From: Phanerochaete sordida
Lineage: Eukaryota; Basidiomycota; Agaricomycetes; Polyporales; Phanerochaetaceae
Length of the DNA stretch: 64,000 nucleotides
Assembly (NCBI GenBank): GCA_019973155.2
Contig: BPQB01000066.1
Location: forward strand, 62,001 to 126,000
Reading direction: 5' to 3'
Positions 1 through 11,607 of this stretch are shown here, one piece after another (the first letter of the stretch is position 1; the number at the start of each line of letters is the position of its first letter). Below the pieces are notes generated by a model. That model saw only the letters and a list, made by a program, of their open reading frames with translations. It was not told the origin of the DNA and did not search any database. The translations under genes and the position numbers were made by a program.

Positions 1-757
1 CGAGCAAGGAAGTACGTGCGGACGACGAGAAGGGTCGTGTAGCTCAGACCGTGCCGGTGGTGCGTCTGCAGTCTGATTTTCTGACGTTTGAGCTGACTAT
101 ATGCGCAGGAACAGAACCGGGCGGGGTCTTCCTGTATCATAGCATGACTGAATTCACCCACCGCACCTCGTATCGTGCGTACCGCGCGTACCGTCCCGCG
201 TGCATCACAGGACGCGAAGCGCAGCATCTCTGTACCCTGCTGGCCGCGTACAACAAGGATAGCGTCGGCCGGCGGCCGGCGCTGCTGCGTCCACCTCGCA
301 TCCGCGTCCCATGCCCTGTAGCAAGGCTGCCTCGATTCGGAGACGGCATGCGTCGCTGACTCTACGCGGCAGCCCTACGCCACCGTGACGCGCTCGGCGA
401 GGCGTTCTGACGGACGATTGCGAGGCTCGGGAGACACGGGCGGACGTGGCGGTGAATGCACGGCGTCCTCTCTGGAGCTTTTCGAATGGCGTTTGGCGGA
501 CATCGGGGCATTCACTGGCACCTGCTGTGCCAAAGTTCCTCGCTTTTATCCTTCAAGGCCCGCGCAAAGTAGATGGCGTCAGCCTGTCCTTGTTCATACG
601 CTCTTCAGCGCAAAGCATGCTCTTCGCCGCCTTTGACGAAACCTTTTAGGTGGTTGCTCCGAGCTGCAATCCCATGATAACATGCTCTATGCATCGTTCA
701 CGTGTGTATCCTCAGCTCTTCTGCTACGTGCAAGCTACGTGACAGCGGGCAGGCCGC
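1..757. other. Stretch without a recognised gene
   Basis: I see only short overlapping frames typical of GC-rich DNA and no motif I can name. By analogy with other A-family copies, a last exon of the minus-strand gene that begins at 2177 could lie here, but I could not identify it convincingly. Confidence 0.4.
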
Positions 758-2177
758 TCACACCAAGCGCGAGGCGACGACGACAAAGAGCGTGTACAGA
801 AACACCGCGCGCACCGTCCCCGGCGCCCACGCGGGCATGCGCAGCGGCACGAGCGCCGTGTCGCCGTCCACCGCGTACGCCCCGTGGAGCGCAAACCATT
901 CTGCGTGCGCCGCGAGCCGCGCCGCGGCAATGTCCTCGCACGCGCGTGCGTCCGCGGGGAGAGCCGCATGGCGCGGCTCCGGAAGCTCGAGCCGCCCGAG
1001 CTGCGCGAAGGCCGGAATAGCATGTTTGAGCTGCGCGTGTGGTGAGCTGGGGGCGCGGCGCGGCGGGCAAAAGGCGTACGGTGCGTCCGCCGAGAATGGC
1101 GTCGATGAGGGTGAGTAGGTGCGCGCCGTCGGCGCGGCGCTGGGCGCGGGCGTGCTCCTCGGAGAGGCGGGCTATGTGCGGGGCCAGCTTGTCGAGCCAG
1201 GCCTGTGGCGTGTGTCAGCGACGCGTGGAGACGGGCGCAGCGCGCGGCGCACCGGGATGAAGCCGTGGTTGAACACCACTGGGATACGGCTCAGCGGCAC
1301 CTCCGCGGCGGCGGCGAAGTACCTGCAGACGGCGGTGAAGCAGCACGCGTGTGCGATCGCCAGGGCTAGTCGCGCGGATGAGCCCGAATCGCAGCACCCA
1401 CGCCAGAACGAACCCACCGCACGCGTCGAGCAGCTCCATGAGCGGCGCATGCCAGGAGTCAAACCGCTCACGGACGAGCGCCGGGCAACGCGCATCCGCC
1501 GCCGCGTCGCGCGCAGCGCAGAACGCGCCGTGCGCGTCGTCCGCGTAGCCCGTGACCGCCCAGTGGTAGTTGACCGCATGCTGCGCGCCCGTCCAGCGCG
1601 GCTCGGGGCGGAGGAGCTCGCTCGCGAGCGCCTGGACGGTGCGCACGCCGTGGGCGCGGTGCGCGTACGCGGCGAGCACGGGCCCGTGCGTGCACGCGCG
1701 GTCGCGTGCGGCGCGCTGCGCGGCGTCGCTGTGCACGCGCCAGAGCGCGAGCACGAGCGCGAGGCGCGCCCGCGGGTCCGTGCCGAGGCTGCGGGGCCCG
1801 TCAGCGAGGCACGGCGTAGCGGCGAGGCGGGCACGTACCGGCCGGCTCCGGTCGGGATGTACGGCGCGTCGAGGTACTGGGCGAGCACGCGCAGCGTGAC
1901 GTGCCGCGCGGTGTAGCTGAGGCGGAGCAAGCTCGCGACGGGGTGCGGCGCGGGCTCCTAGGTGGCATCAGTCGGGCGGGCGTGCGCGCGGCGTGCGGAG
2001 GCGTACCGTGTGTAGAGTGTGCAAGGTCGCGCCGTCGACGCCTGGGATGCGCGAGAGCAGCTCGTCGATGTAGGCCGCGACGACGCGGTCGGCGATCGGG
2101 TGCCAGAGTTCAGCGGGCAGGTCACTGCTGGCTGTGGTGCGCGGGCGCGCGGGCGAGCGTTGGGCGTCGGGAGGCAT
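758..2177 (-). CDS. A-family protein A1 (unknown function, F-box-like start)
   Basis: Multi-exon gene of the unrecognised A family that recurs through this window. Exon 1 (2177-2007) starts at ATG 2177 and carries the family signature SDLPAELWHPIADRVVAAYI, which resembles the start of an F-box. An intron with GTACGC donor and TAG acceptor leads to exon 2 at 1957, which encodes the second family block (SLLRLSYTARHVTLRVLAQ). A third exon carries the helical block around LALWRVHSDAAQRAARDR. A later block around 1290 (FTAVCRYFAAAAEVPL) corresponds to the AAHQYLFMCK region of A3 and A10. The last block I can read (FALHGAYAVDGD) ends at a TGA at 758-760; in paralogues an intron begins near here, so the true 3' end may differ. 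It lies head to head with A2. Function unknown; F-box membership is only a resemblance. Confidence 0.6.
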
Positions 2178-2623
2178 CGCGGGCTGAGAGCGGCGGGAGC
2201 GAGTGTGGAGAGGAGCAGGTTGTGATTTGTGTCGGTTTGGGGTGCCTGGGAGGGCGCCTGCGCGCCACGAGGACAGCGCAGATCGTTCGCACGCGCCATG
2301 CAGTCCGCGTGGGGACGGCGCTGCCAGCTTGGCGCGTTCTACACACAGGTTCCGTTTGCCTCGTACTGGAGGCGGGCAGATCCAGACTTGAACCCGGCGG
2401 AAGCGATTCCTTTCATTCGATCGCGACAAGATAGATCACGAGGGCCACGCGAACGGACCTGTGCATGAGGCAAGTAGCGCTGTCTCGCGACACGTGCACC
2501 GCATGCTGCACGCGCAACCGCTGGCAACCACCATCCTTCTTGTCTGCACCGGAACGGCCATCGACGCCTGTTCCCGCTCCACAGGTCTGCCACAGCCCAC
2601 AGCATAACCAACGGCCAGCATAC

Positions 2624-3804
2624 ATGGATCCTAGACCACACTTGCCGCCAGAGCTCTGGCGGCCGGTCGCGGAGCACGTCGTCGCCGCCGATATTGGCGA
2701 GGTTTGGATGCATGGGGCGCAACTGCGGGCGGGGACCCTACAGCAACACGCCGCAGCCGAAGCGTTCGTGAGTCGCTGTCAGCTGTCCGCATCTCCGTCT
2801 GCGCCGCTGAGGCGGACCTGCAGGGCGGAGGCCGCGCCGCCGCTGTCCGCAGCATGCTGCGCAGCTCGTCCGGGATGCGGCACACCGTGCTCCTTGTGCT
2901 CGCGCAGACGTTTGGGGTGGAATACGACTCGGGGGGACGCGGGCGGTGCGTCGTGCGCGCGCTGCGGCTGGGCTGTGGCTGACGGTGGGACCAGGCTTGG
3001 CGTGCGCCCCCAGCAACTGTTCCGCGCGGTTCGGCAGCTGTGGGCCGCCAACCCGAACGATGGGCCGCCCGCACAGTCTTTTGTGGTGGAAGCGTACAGA
3101 CGGCTCACTGCCATCGTCTCCGGCGACGCAAGGGCGATATCCGGGCTCTATCGCTCGGAGTTCACGGGGACGATCCACGGGCAGAGTCAAGTCGTCGCGT
3201 CGGCGGGCGCGAACGCTGCGGCACTAGCAGATTGTGAACAATTTTTGTCTATGCGTACCGGTGGCGTGCCAGTCGCGGTGACCGACGTTATCGCTTCCAG
3301 GTGCCTTCCGGTAGTTCGTTTCGTTCGGAGCGTCGGTACAGTGCCATTCATGCCCATGCTTAATCCTAGCTCATCGAACTCGGCGCATACAGTGGACACA
3401 ATATCTTTCCAGGCACCCGAGGGCCGCAGGGGTAGGGACGCTTTGGCCGTCCAGATTTTTGCGATGCACGGCGCCTACGAAAAGCTGTCCAACAAGGACT
3501 GCACAGAAGATCTTCCACGGTTCGTGTATACAGTCCTGGGCGAATCCTCTGTACGTGCTACCGTGTTCCATGTGTGTGCTGCTCTCACAGGGATGACTAG
3601 CTGGTAAAGGTGAGACAGTTCCTAGCGCAGCTGGATGCTGCGCAGGACAAGAGTAAATTCCACGCGGGTCTCTGCATCGCTGTCATGGACTGCACGGAGG
3701 ACATTGGCGCTATACTCGAAGCAGGAAACCCTCCGAGGCTTGCGTTCTCGTCGGGGCACAAAGACCCATTTGTTGTACTACAGAGTTTGGGAATTTGCCG
3801 TTAA
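2624..3804 (+). CDS. A-family protein A2 (unknown function)
   Basis: Begins at ATG 2624 with MDPRPHLPPELWRPVAEHVV, the F-box-like family signature. Later exons give the RSMLRSSSGMRHTVLLVLAQ block and a long open stretch through QLFRAVRQLWAANPNDG to FVYTVLGESSV. An open frame runs to TAA 3605-3607, but paralogues place an intron after the residues matching LGESSV. Here a GTACGT donor near 3549 and a GAGACAG acceptor near 3624 would join to FLAQLDAAQDKSKF, which matches the last exon of A7 and A3; I therefore extend the gene to 3804. It is more divergent than A3 and A10. No catalytic motif, signal peptide or membrane segment is evident. Confidence 0.6.
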
Positions 3805-4266
3805 CGAGATGTGATGTCAATACGCTAACGTCCACATGGAGCTGGGCGTGGGCCGTTGAGGTTTTGGTGGGTGTGAGTGGGTGGATGTTTGAGTAGAGGG
3901 TGGAGATCTATGGGTGGGGACGAGCTGGAGACGGGTGAGAGCTGGATGGGATTCAGGTTTGATTGAGGTGGTGCGGGTGAATATGGACTGGTGCGGTGAT
4001 ATTTCGTTGTACTACCAGCTTGGATTAAGTAATCCATCTGGGCCCTGTGTCTACGGTTCATGGGGCTTTCTGAGCTTGAGCTTAGGTAATTAAGTGGCTT
4101 TCTGAGCCTCTGTCACGTTTATAGTATGTGATACCCGTCGCGGCAGCGCAACACGCGTAGCCCACGCGCTCCCAGGCGTGACTGACACCGCGGCGTTACG
4201 CGCAGCACGTGATTGCTGGGGTGAGTCAGTGACGCCGCGCGTCCTCGCCTCATCCGTCTCATCACC
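3805..4266. other. Intergenic region between A2 and A3
   Basis: G-rich on the plus strand with repeated GGGTG/GGTGG words around 3850-3990. This stretch resembles the 3' flank of the A8 remnant (44185-44330), including the shared words around TACTACCAGCTT and GCTATCAGCTT, so it is probably a duplicated 3' UTR. No gene seen. Confidence 0.45.
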
Positions 4267-5711
4267 ATGTTCCGAAAGCTCGTTCGCCCTTTCAAGCTCA
4301 AGCACGCCATCGTAGTGATAGACCCAAATCCTCCTCCAGCGAAGGGCAACGTCGAAGATGAAGAACATGTCGAGGCGTCGTTCGAGTCGCTGGACGTGCC
4401 CCCAATTGCCGAGCTCCCGCTCGAACTGTGGGCGCACGTCGCCGACGTCGTGGTGGCGACGTACCTCGACGAGGTCTGGATGGCGCTGCCGGGCGAAGGT
4501 GCTCAAGGTACTGCTCAACAGGTGGGCTCTCTACGCTGTCCACCACATTGATTCTCCGAGACGAACAGTCCCAGGAGGCCTCCCCAAACATCGTGCACAG
4601 CCTCCTGCGCGTCTCGTTCAACGCTCGGCACGCCACGCTACGCTCGCTCTCGCATATGCTGGGTATTACGTACGACAGCACGCATACAGGCAGGTGCGCA
4701 CCGCACGCTCTCGCCCTGCTCGCTCTCTGACGCCGTCCCGCAGGCTCTCGGCCGACCCACAGCCCCGCATCGCCGCCCTGCGCGCCCTCTGGGCCGTCGA
4801 GCCGCTCCCGGCGCTCCCGCCCGCCGTCTCCGCCCTCGCGGCCCACGCGCCGACGCTCGCGGCGTACGCGCACCTCGTGAGCGCGACGCGGCACACGCGC
4901 GCGATCTTCGCGTTGCTCGTCGCGGACGCCGCGGCGGACACGGGCATCGAGGACCTGCGCCCGCTGCAGCCGAGCATGAAGGCCGCGACGGACTACGTGT
5001 ACGGCGCCGCGTTCCTCGCCGGGCCGCCCGAGGTGTGCGCGCGGCTCTCGCGCTGGCGCAAGCCCGTGTTCGTGCTCGCGGTGGGCATGAGTGAGCCTTC
5101 GTGCGTCTCGACGGGTGTACGCGGCGCTGATGCCGCGGACAGTGAGGGCGGCGTTCACGGCGCACCAGTACCTGTTCATGTGCAAGACCACCGCGCGCGA
5201 GCGGCACGTCCCGCGCGAGCAGGCACCGCACTCCTTCCCGGAGAACGACCCGCGATACGACGTGCGTGCCCGCCCCCGACGCCCGCACGCAATACTGACG
5301 GGCGCGCCTGGCAGCGCATCCTCGCGATCCTCTCCGACTGCCTGCGCGGCGTGCCGCGTGCGCACGACGCGTTGTGCACGTACCCACATGCGCGCGCACT
5401 CCTCGTGCGCGTACGCGAGACGGTGGGCGACCCCGCGGTACGTGCTTCGTGTGCCTCATCCGCGCGCGCGCCCTCACGTTCCCGCCCTCTCACACCACCT
5501 CGTCTACCAACCACTCGTCCGCCACACCCCCGCCGCTTCCCACCCGCCGACTTCGCCGAACCCCGCGCCGCACTCACAGCTCGCCGTCGCGTCCTCGCTG
5601 CTCGCCGACGCCGCGCGCGTGGAGGGCCCGGATGCGCGCTACGACGTTGTGCGCGCCGGCGCCGCGCGGGCAGGCGACGTCGTCGGGTCTGTGATGGTCG
5701 TGGGCGGGTGA
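4267..5711 (+). CDS. A-family protein A3 (complete, unknown function)
   Basis: Best-preserved A-family gene together with A10. Exon 1 (4267-4521) encodes an acidic leader (MFRKLVRPFKLKHAIVVIDP) and the signature AELPLELWAHVADVVVATYL. Exon 2 starts at 4575 and encodes IVHSLLRVSFNARHATLRSL. Exon 3 begins near 4742 (LSADPQPRIAALRALWAVEP) and continues through YAHLVSATRHTRAIFALLVA and WRKPVFVLAVGM. Further exons give AAFTAHQYLFMCKTTARERH, then RILAILSDCLRGVPRAHDAL, and a last exon with SLLADAARVEGPDARYDVV ending at TGA 5709-5711. Introns are short with GT..AG ends. The protein is alanine-rich and helical with no enzymatic motif I recognise. Its closest relative is A10, in opposite orientation at 56.2 kb. 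The F-box-like start suggests an adaptor, but that is inference. Confidence 0.75.
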
Positions 5712-6443
5712 TGGGTTTGCGGGATGTGGGGCTCAGAGGGGATGCGTGGGCTTGGCGGTGTTCTGAGGAGACTTGCTTCGCAGTTTTTCTCGTGTCTATC
5801 GAATTCCTGAAATATCATCGAGGTCTATTCGCGTCCCTGTGCAGAGCGCACGCCTCCCGCCTGCGTTTCGGCGCAGGTACCCTAGCGAAGAACAGTCACC
5901 GCAGGATCGCTCAGTCTTGTGCATCTCACGGACACGAACGACAGTGCGCGCGGAATGCTGTGCGAGTAACCATCCAGGATACGGCCTGGCACGCGCTGCG
6001 GATGGTCGCAATAATCAGCGAGGGCTGCAGATATGCGACGGTACACAGACCAACTGGAGTCTTGGACTTGCGCGCGGGCAAGGCCTCGGCCGCAACGCAT
6101 GCTGTTAGGCCAAGCCTGTTCTTCCTGCATGCGGGGCCCTTGCCGATTCTCGTCCGAAGGCCTTGGCAAGCCGCTGCGCGCGCAACGCCTGGCGTAACAG
6201 CATTCGCGTCAACAAGTGCTCGCAAGGTGGACGTCAGCCGGCGCAAAGTCACCGCATCTAGTCCGGGAGCGGGCATGATCGCGTGGCTACCCGCGAGGGC
6301 AGGTGCAGACGCAAGACAGACGAACGCGCAGGCGGCGCATCACGCGCCCGCCCCCACGCGTCCCTTGCCGCCCGCGCACGCCTTGCTCCGCGCGCCCACC
6401 CGGCAGCAGCCCGTGCACGTCTCTCCCGCCCCCAACGGCACTC
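5712..6443. other. A3 3' flank, part of an inverted duplication
   Basis: No gene recognised. The stretch from about 5800 to 6080 is clearly similar to the reverse complement of about 54660-54385 downstream of A10, sharing runs such as GCAGAGCGCACGCCTC, CAGGATCGCTCAGTC and ATATGCGACGGTACAC. The duplication therefore includes downstream sequence and not only the gene. Confidence 0.6.
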
Positions 6444-7638
6444 ATGGCACCACCAGCGGCGCGTGAGGTAGGCGCAGGAAACCTCCCGCCCGAGCTGTGG
6501 CGGCCGATCGCGAGCTGCATCGTAGCGGCAGAGTTCAGTACTCAGTGCGCGGTGGGTGCGCGCGGTGCGCGCACGCGGGGGGGGGGGGGTGCAAGGGAAG
6601 ACAGCGGGTTGGGCGATGCGGTGGGCCTTGGATGTGTGGTATCGCTCTTATGTGTGCTGACTCCGCGACATAGGACCGCGAGCCTCCCCGAAGCGACGTG
6701 CAAAGCCTGCTGTGCCTCTTGTTCAAGGCCCGCCACACGATTCTGGCGTCGCTCGCCCAAGTGTTCGGAGTCGCGCACTGCGCGGACGGGGTCGGCAGGT
6801 GCGTCGTCGCTTCGTCCACGATCGGCCGCGATCTAAGCAGAGTCTATAGGCTGCGGGCGTCGGCACCCGCGCAGCTCGACAGGCTTCTCAGCCTCTGGAA
6901 CTGGGAGACGACGTCGCACCAGGAGATGCTTGACACTGCCAGCGCGCTGCACGCACAATCGCCCGCTCTCGGCGCATACAGCCAGCTCGTGTGCGCCGCG
7001 CGGCATGCCGCAGACGACTTCGCCGCCATCGCAGACCTGCGGGTCGTCGCGATGACGGCCAGCGAGGAGATATTGCTGCACGGGTCTCGCGCTCCGCCGC
7101 CGGCGCTCTGCGAGCAGTTCTTCAGCCGCGTCTATCACGCGATCGCCTTCGTCCAGCAGCTCGGTCGGTCCGCCGTTACTTCTGCACGTCCGCCGTCTGA
7201 CCCGCCCCGCAGCCGAGGCGATGCACGCGGTGTACCTCATCGCAAGCCACGTGCTCGTGGGCCGCCTGCTGGAGGTGCGTCGCGCACGGTCCTCCGTACG
7301 GCGCTCCGGCTCACGCGCCGTCCTCCCAGCGCGACGTCGCGGCTCTCCGCCGCGCTCTCCTCACCATGAGCAGTGTCTTCCACGCGCGCGACAGCAGCGC
7401 CGCGCACCTGTCCGTGCAGCTCCTCAGCGAGAGAGCGGTGCGTCCCGCCGCCCTCTAGACCGCACCGTATCTCACGAATCGCACACAGCTGGTCGACGCG
7501 GCGGTCCTCGGCGCGCTCGTCGCAGACCCGCCGCAGACCGCCGTGGGCGGCCCAGTGGACCCGCCGCTCGCGGCGGCCGTGGCGTGCACTGCGACGGTGG
7601 TTCGTGCTTTGCTGGAGGCGAGGCGGGGTGGGGCGTAG
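6444..7638 (+). CDS. A-family protein A4 (unknown function)
   Basis: ATG 6444 opens exon 1 with GNLPPELWRPIASCIVAAEF. An intron containing a ten-G run (about 6578-6587) ends in CATAG near 6673, and exon 2 encodes QSLLCLLFKARHTILASLAQ. A further 42-base GT..AG intron separates the helical exon with LRASAPAQLDRLLSLWNWE and ALGAYSQLVCAARHAADDF. Then follow AMHAVYLIASHVLVGRLLE and a last frame, LVDAAVLGALVADPPQTAV, which ends at TAG 7636-7638. The nearest relative is the truncated A5 at 43.4 kb. Exon joins in the 3' third are less certain and there are in-frame stops between the exons as I place them, so minor decay is possible. Confidence 0.55.
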
Positions 7639-8099
7639 GATGTAGTTCGGTAGCGCGGTGCGCAGCGTGTACAGTATCTTTGACGTCTGATTTGTGTGTA
7701 CACTAGTAGATCCCAGAATATCCAGTTCTCCAGCCAGGGCGTCCGTCACGCAGCCCTCATACCTACAGGGACTCACCGTGGACCACGCGCGGTACCGGCG
7801 CGGCACCAGCGACGCCCCCGAGCCACCCGCCGCCTCGACACAATCATCACCGCGAGGTCCACGTCTGGGGCCTCCGCGGCCCTCCCCGCCGTATCTGTCC
7901 CCCGCCAGCACCCCGCCCCGCGTAGCGCGCAGTGCGCGCTGTCGCGGCGGGAGAGGCTGGGCCGGTGCCGCGCGTCCGGGCCACGTCCGTCCGTTCCTCT
8001 CGTCCTTCGCGCCGCCGTGCTCCGCACGCTCGTCCGCGCTGTACTGCGGGCGGTCGCGGTCATTGTGCCGGGGGCGGCGGCCGTGGACAGCGGTGCGGG
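7639..8099. other. Intergenic, no gene recognised
   Basis: GC-rich sequence with overlapping open frames on both strands. None shows an A-family signature, zinc-finger, deacetylase or transposon motif. Confidence 0.35.
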
Positions 8100-9142
8100 C
8101 GCGGTGCATGGGGCGGCGGCCGTGGATGGGGCGTTCCTACCCGCCGCGCTGTGGACGCTGTGGGCGCCGAGCGCAGCGCACCGCGACGCGGCCATGACGG
8201 CGGGGCCCGGCGCCGCTGGCAAGCTTGTGCGCCGTTTGCGCCATTCGCCGCGTGTGGGAGCCGGACCGTCCGCAGATCGCGCCGCAGCATCCTGCACGGC
8301 TCCTTCAATGCACGGCACACGACGCTGCGCGCGCTAAGGCTCGCGTACGACAACACGCATGCGGGACGGTGCGCCCCGCCCCACCCCGCCTTCCCCGGCG
8401 CACGTCCTTACGCATCGCAGGCTCGTGCCCGCCGAGGCGCATCTGCGCCCTGCTCCCGCGCAGATTGTACGAGCTCCTCTTGGTCGTACACGCCCGCCTG
8501 TGCGGCGTGCTGAGCGTGGCGCGGCACCTGCGCGTCGGCGGCGGCATCGATGCGCGCGCTGCAGCTGAGATGGCGGCCGCAGTGAACTGCGTGTTATCCC
8601 TCCCGCTCGCGGAGAAGGGCGTGCCGGGGGCAGTCGCGGCGCGGCTCGAGCCGGCGAAGATGCCGGTATTTGTGCTCGCGGTGAACCTCGGTGACGCTTC
8701 ACGCGGGAGGTCGCTAGATGCGGTGTTGACGTGGGCGTGGGCAGTGACGGCTGCGCTCGCGGCGCACCTGCACATGTGCACGACGGCGCGCGCGCGCCGT
8801 ACGCGTTCCCGGCGGGCGACGAGAAGCGCCATGTGCGTCGCCCTCGCTCCTCTTCTGGGAGGTGCACATAGATGTGGGAGCGCAGGGCATCGTCGTGACG
8901 CTCACAGATCGCTTGTACGGCGTTCTCCCCGTCCGCCCTCCCGCCTTTGCCCTAGCCCACCGCCATGCCATCCTCCCCAGCTCTAATCGCTGGATCATCC
9001 CGCTTGTCCACCGCACCTGCAGCCCGCCGTCCCAGCGATGCCGCTCGCGGACGCCGCGCGCGTCGAGGGCCCGGACCCGGGCCCGGGCTACGCGGTGCGT
9101 GCGGGCAAGGTAGTCGGGTGTGTGATGGGACTTGGTGGCTGA
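8100..9142 (+). pseudogene. A-family remnant A6
   Basis: Decayed A-family copy. A weak signature region (AFLPAALWTLWAP, about 8133) is followed by ILHGSFNARHTTLRALRLAY near 8292, matching exon 2 of A3. A block with RLYELLLVVHARLCGVLSVA and AKMPVFVLAVNL follows. The last-exon homologue (RVEGPDPGPGYAVRAGKVVG) ends at TGA 9140-9142. The blocks are in different frames with stops between them and the second block has lost residues, so I call it a pseudogene. The conserved order of blocks makes the family assignment secure. Confidence 0.6.
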
Positions 9143-9601
9143 AGCGCGGCGTGGGTGGCGTCGGGTGGGCTTGAGGCTGTATACGGAAATAAAGACGAAT
9201 TTTGGTGCGCTGCGGTTTTGCTTTATCATCACCTTCGACTAAGTATGTATGTTTACCTTTCAAATTATTTGTGAGGTTCAGGTCTTTTGCACGGTGGGCG
9301 GGTGATTATAGGTCTCGCTAGACCCACGAAACGAGGCTCGCAAGTAGCCGTCCACAAATTCGGCTCCAAGGGCCTCGGCGTAGTAGGGCTCGTGCATACT
9401 TTGCTCACGAATCGGAACAGTTATGCTGCTTTTCGTCGAACGAGAGAAACAGCTGCTGAGTCCACAAGTCCGTCGATATCGTATCAGTTTCCTCAAGGTT
9501 CATAAATTCTACGGGTATATAAACGTCAGGCGTCGATGCACTGCACGTGACTGCTGCCGCGGGAGCCGTCGCACGTGCACCTTCTCTTCTCTCCCACCGC
9601 C
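9143..9601. other. Upstream region of A7
   Basis: AT-richer than its neighbours. No gene recognised. A TATA-like GGGTATATAAAC lies at about 9512-9523, some 80-90 bases before the A7 start codon, and is a plausible core promoter. Confidence 0.45.
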
Positions 9602-11037
9602 ATGTCCGACAAACTGACATACGCATGCCAGGAATCCACTCCGGGCGAATACTCAAGGCTGTCTCAAGGGAAGCAGCACAACGAAACTGACGAGTCTCAG
9701 GTCATGGACGCGTCTGCGCCCGCGGAGCTCCCGCTCGAACTATGGGCGCCGATTGTCGAAGTCGCAGTCGCGGATTACCTGGATGAATTCTGGATGTCCT
9801 TACCCAAAGAGGACGCTGATGATGCTGCAGGACAGGTGAGTTGCTTTCAGCGCTGTCCACGCCGTCTCTGAAAGACAATCATTCGCAGAAGAATGTCTTG
9901 CCGAATGCTGTGCACAGCCTCTCGCACGTCTCGTTCAAAGCGCGGCACGCGACGCTGCTGTCGCTCGCGCAGGTGCTCGGCCTCGAGTACGATGGCACGC
10001 ACACAGGCAGGTGCGCGCCGCACATCTTCGCCGTCGCCTCGCTCTGACGCCCTCGCGCAGGTTATCGGCCGATCCGCAGCTGCGCATCTCCGCCCTGCGC
10101 GACCTTTGGACGAGCGAGTCGTTCATTATGATTGATGGCTCCGTCGCCACGCTGGCGGCGCACTCGCAGACGCTTGCGGTGTACGCGCATCTCGTGAGCG
10201 CGACGGGACACCTGCGCGCCGCCGTTTCCGTGTTCATCGCGAACGCTGAAGCTGGAAAAATGGTCCCGCTGCAGCCGGCTCTTCAGGTCGCGTTGGACTC
10301 CCTGTTTGATACTCCAACGGCGGAGATACCGATGGAAGTATGCCTGCGCGTCCAGACGCGCCGGAAGCCGGTTGTTGTATTTGCCTCCAGCCTCTGTACG
10401 TGTTTCGTTTACGTTGAGGATCGCACGTCTGATAAATCGGATGGCACAGTCAAGGCTGGAAGAGCGGCGCATCAGTTCATGTACCTATGCAAGGCAGTCG
10501 CACGGCAGCGAGACGTCCCAGTCGAGCAGGCACCATATTCATTCCCGTACAACTACGCCCCAAGCGACGTAAGCTTTCGTCGTCCTGTGTATCCGGTGTA
10601 GATGTGCAGGGCTGATGGTCCGGGCTATTCACAGCGCCTCATCGACGCGCTGACTAGCTGCCTGCGCGGCGCCATAAACGCATACGATGTGCTATGCACG
10701 TACCCGCGCCCGCGCACTCTGCTCCGTGTGGTACACACCACGCTAGGCGATGCTGCGGTGCGTGCTCCATCCTTGGACTAATGATTGTCTGCTTACGCCT
10801 TGTTATCTCGCTTTGCACTCCTGCCGTTCAAAACCCGCCACGCTGCCTGATAAATCACACACCTCATGTGCGTACCGCCAGTTGAACATTTTGATCACGC
10901 AGCTCGCGGAAACCGCTCGCGTGGAGGGCCCAGGCGAGCGCTTTACGGATATCCGCGCAGGCGCGGCGCGTGTGAGGGAGGCTGTCGAGGTCATCGTAGC
11001 TGCCGATGGGCACGATGAGGATACGGTATGGGTCTAA
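9602..11037 (+). CDS. A-family protein A7 (complete, unknown function)
   Basis: ATG 9602 starts a longer leader than in A3, then APAELPLELWAPIVEVAVAD. After a GTGAGT intron comes NAVHSLSHVSFKARHATLL, then LSADPQLRISALRDLWTSES. In the next part, a GTACGT donor after FASSL and a GGCACAG acceptor join to a block matching AAHQFMYLCKAVARQRDVPV. Then come RLIDALTSCLRGAINAYDVL, a GTGCGT intron after GDAAV, and the last exon (LITQLAETARVEGPGERF) with a stop at 11035-11037. All blocks of A3 are present in order and open. It stands immediately upstream of the pseudo-deacetylase E1 on the same strand, an arrangement repeated in decayed form at 50.9-52.2 kb. Confidence 0.7.
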
Positions 11038-11133
11038 GGGCGAGTTTGAGTGGGAAAGTGGGGCCGCATGCTTCGACGAGGCCTCAAACCTCGACATTCT
11101 TGTCACGTCTATCGAAGCGCATCGTCTAGAATA

Positions 11134-11408
11134 CTGTAGAATTACGACCAAATCGGATGTCATCGGTCATAGGACCTCCATCCGGTCCGGTATATTGCAC
11201 TTGTCAGGTGTCATCGAGAGCTCATCCGGTTATTACATGTAGGCTAAAATACGAATAAATACCAATTTCTTTCTCGCCTGCGGCGCCAGCTGCCTGTCAT
11301 CCGGATGCCCACCGGATGTCATAGGTCATACGGTGGGCATCCGGTCATCCGGTTCGGTGCGCACCTGTCACTGTCATACCCTCGTCCGATTTGGTCGTAA
11401 TTCTACAG
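11134..11408. mobile_element. MITE with perfect 24-base inverted repeats
   Basis: Positions 11134-11157 and 11385-11408 are exact reverse complements (24 of 24; both ends read CTGTAGAATTACG inward). TA dinucleotides flank both ends (11132-11133 and 11409-11410), consistent with a TA target-site duplication. The 275-base body has no coding capacity and contains internal hairpin-forming words around GGATGCCCACCG and CGGTGGGCATCC. TA duplication suggests a Tc1/mariner-type or similar MITE; the family is inferred. It sits in the intergenic region between A7 and E1 and I do not see it in the matching interval near 51.5 kb. Confidence 0.85.
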
Positions 11409-11607
11409 TATAGCTGGTAGGGGATTTGCGTTTCTCAGCATGTAAGAATTTACAGAACTATGCTACGCTCCGATGTAATTTAAGAACGTGTAGACGTAGG
11501 TCAGGTCGACGAATATCCGGAGTATATGATCTCGTGACCGTGAGAGGTGCTCGGCCGCACTTCGTCCGCGTGTTCTGCAGGCCTTGCACCAATACCACCT
11601 GTCACTG

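Noticed and set aside
4358..6466. A 702-codon plus-strand frame over A3
   Set aside because: It runs through A3 introns in a shifted frame, is Arg/Pro/Ala-rich and lacks the family motifs after exon 1. It is a shadow caused by high GC.
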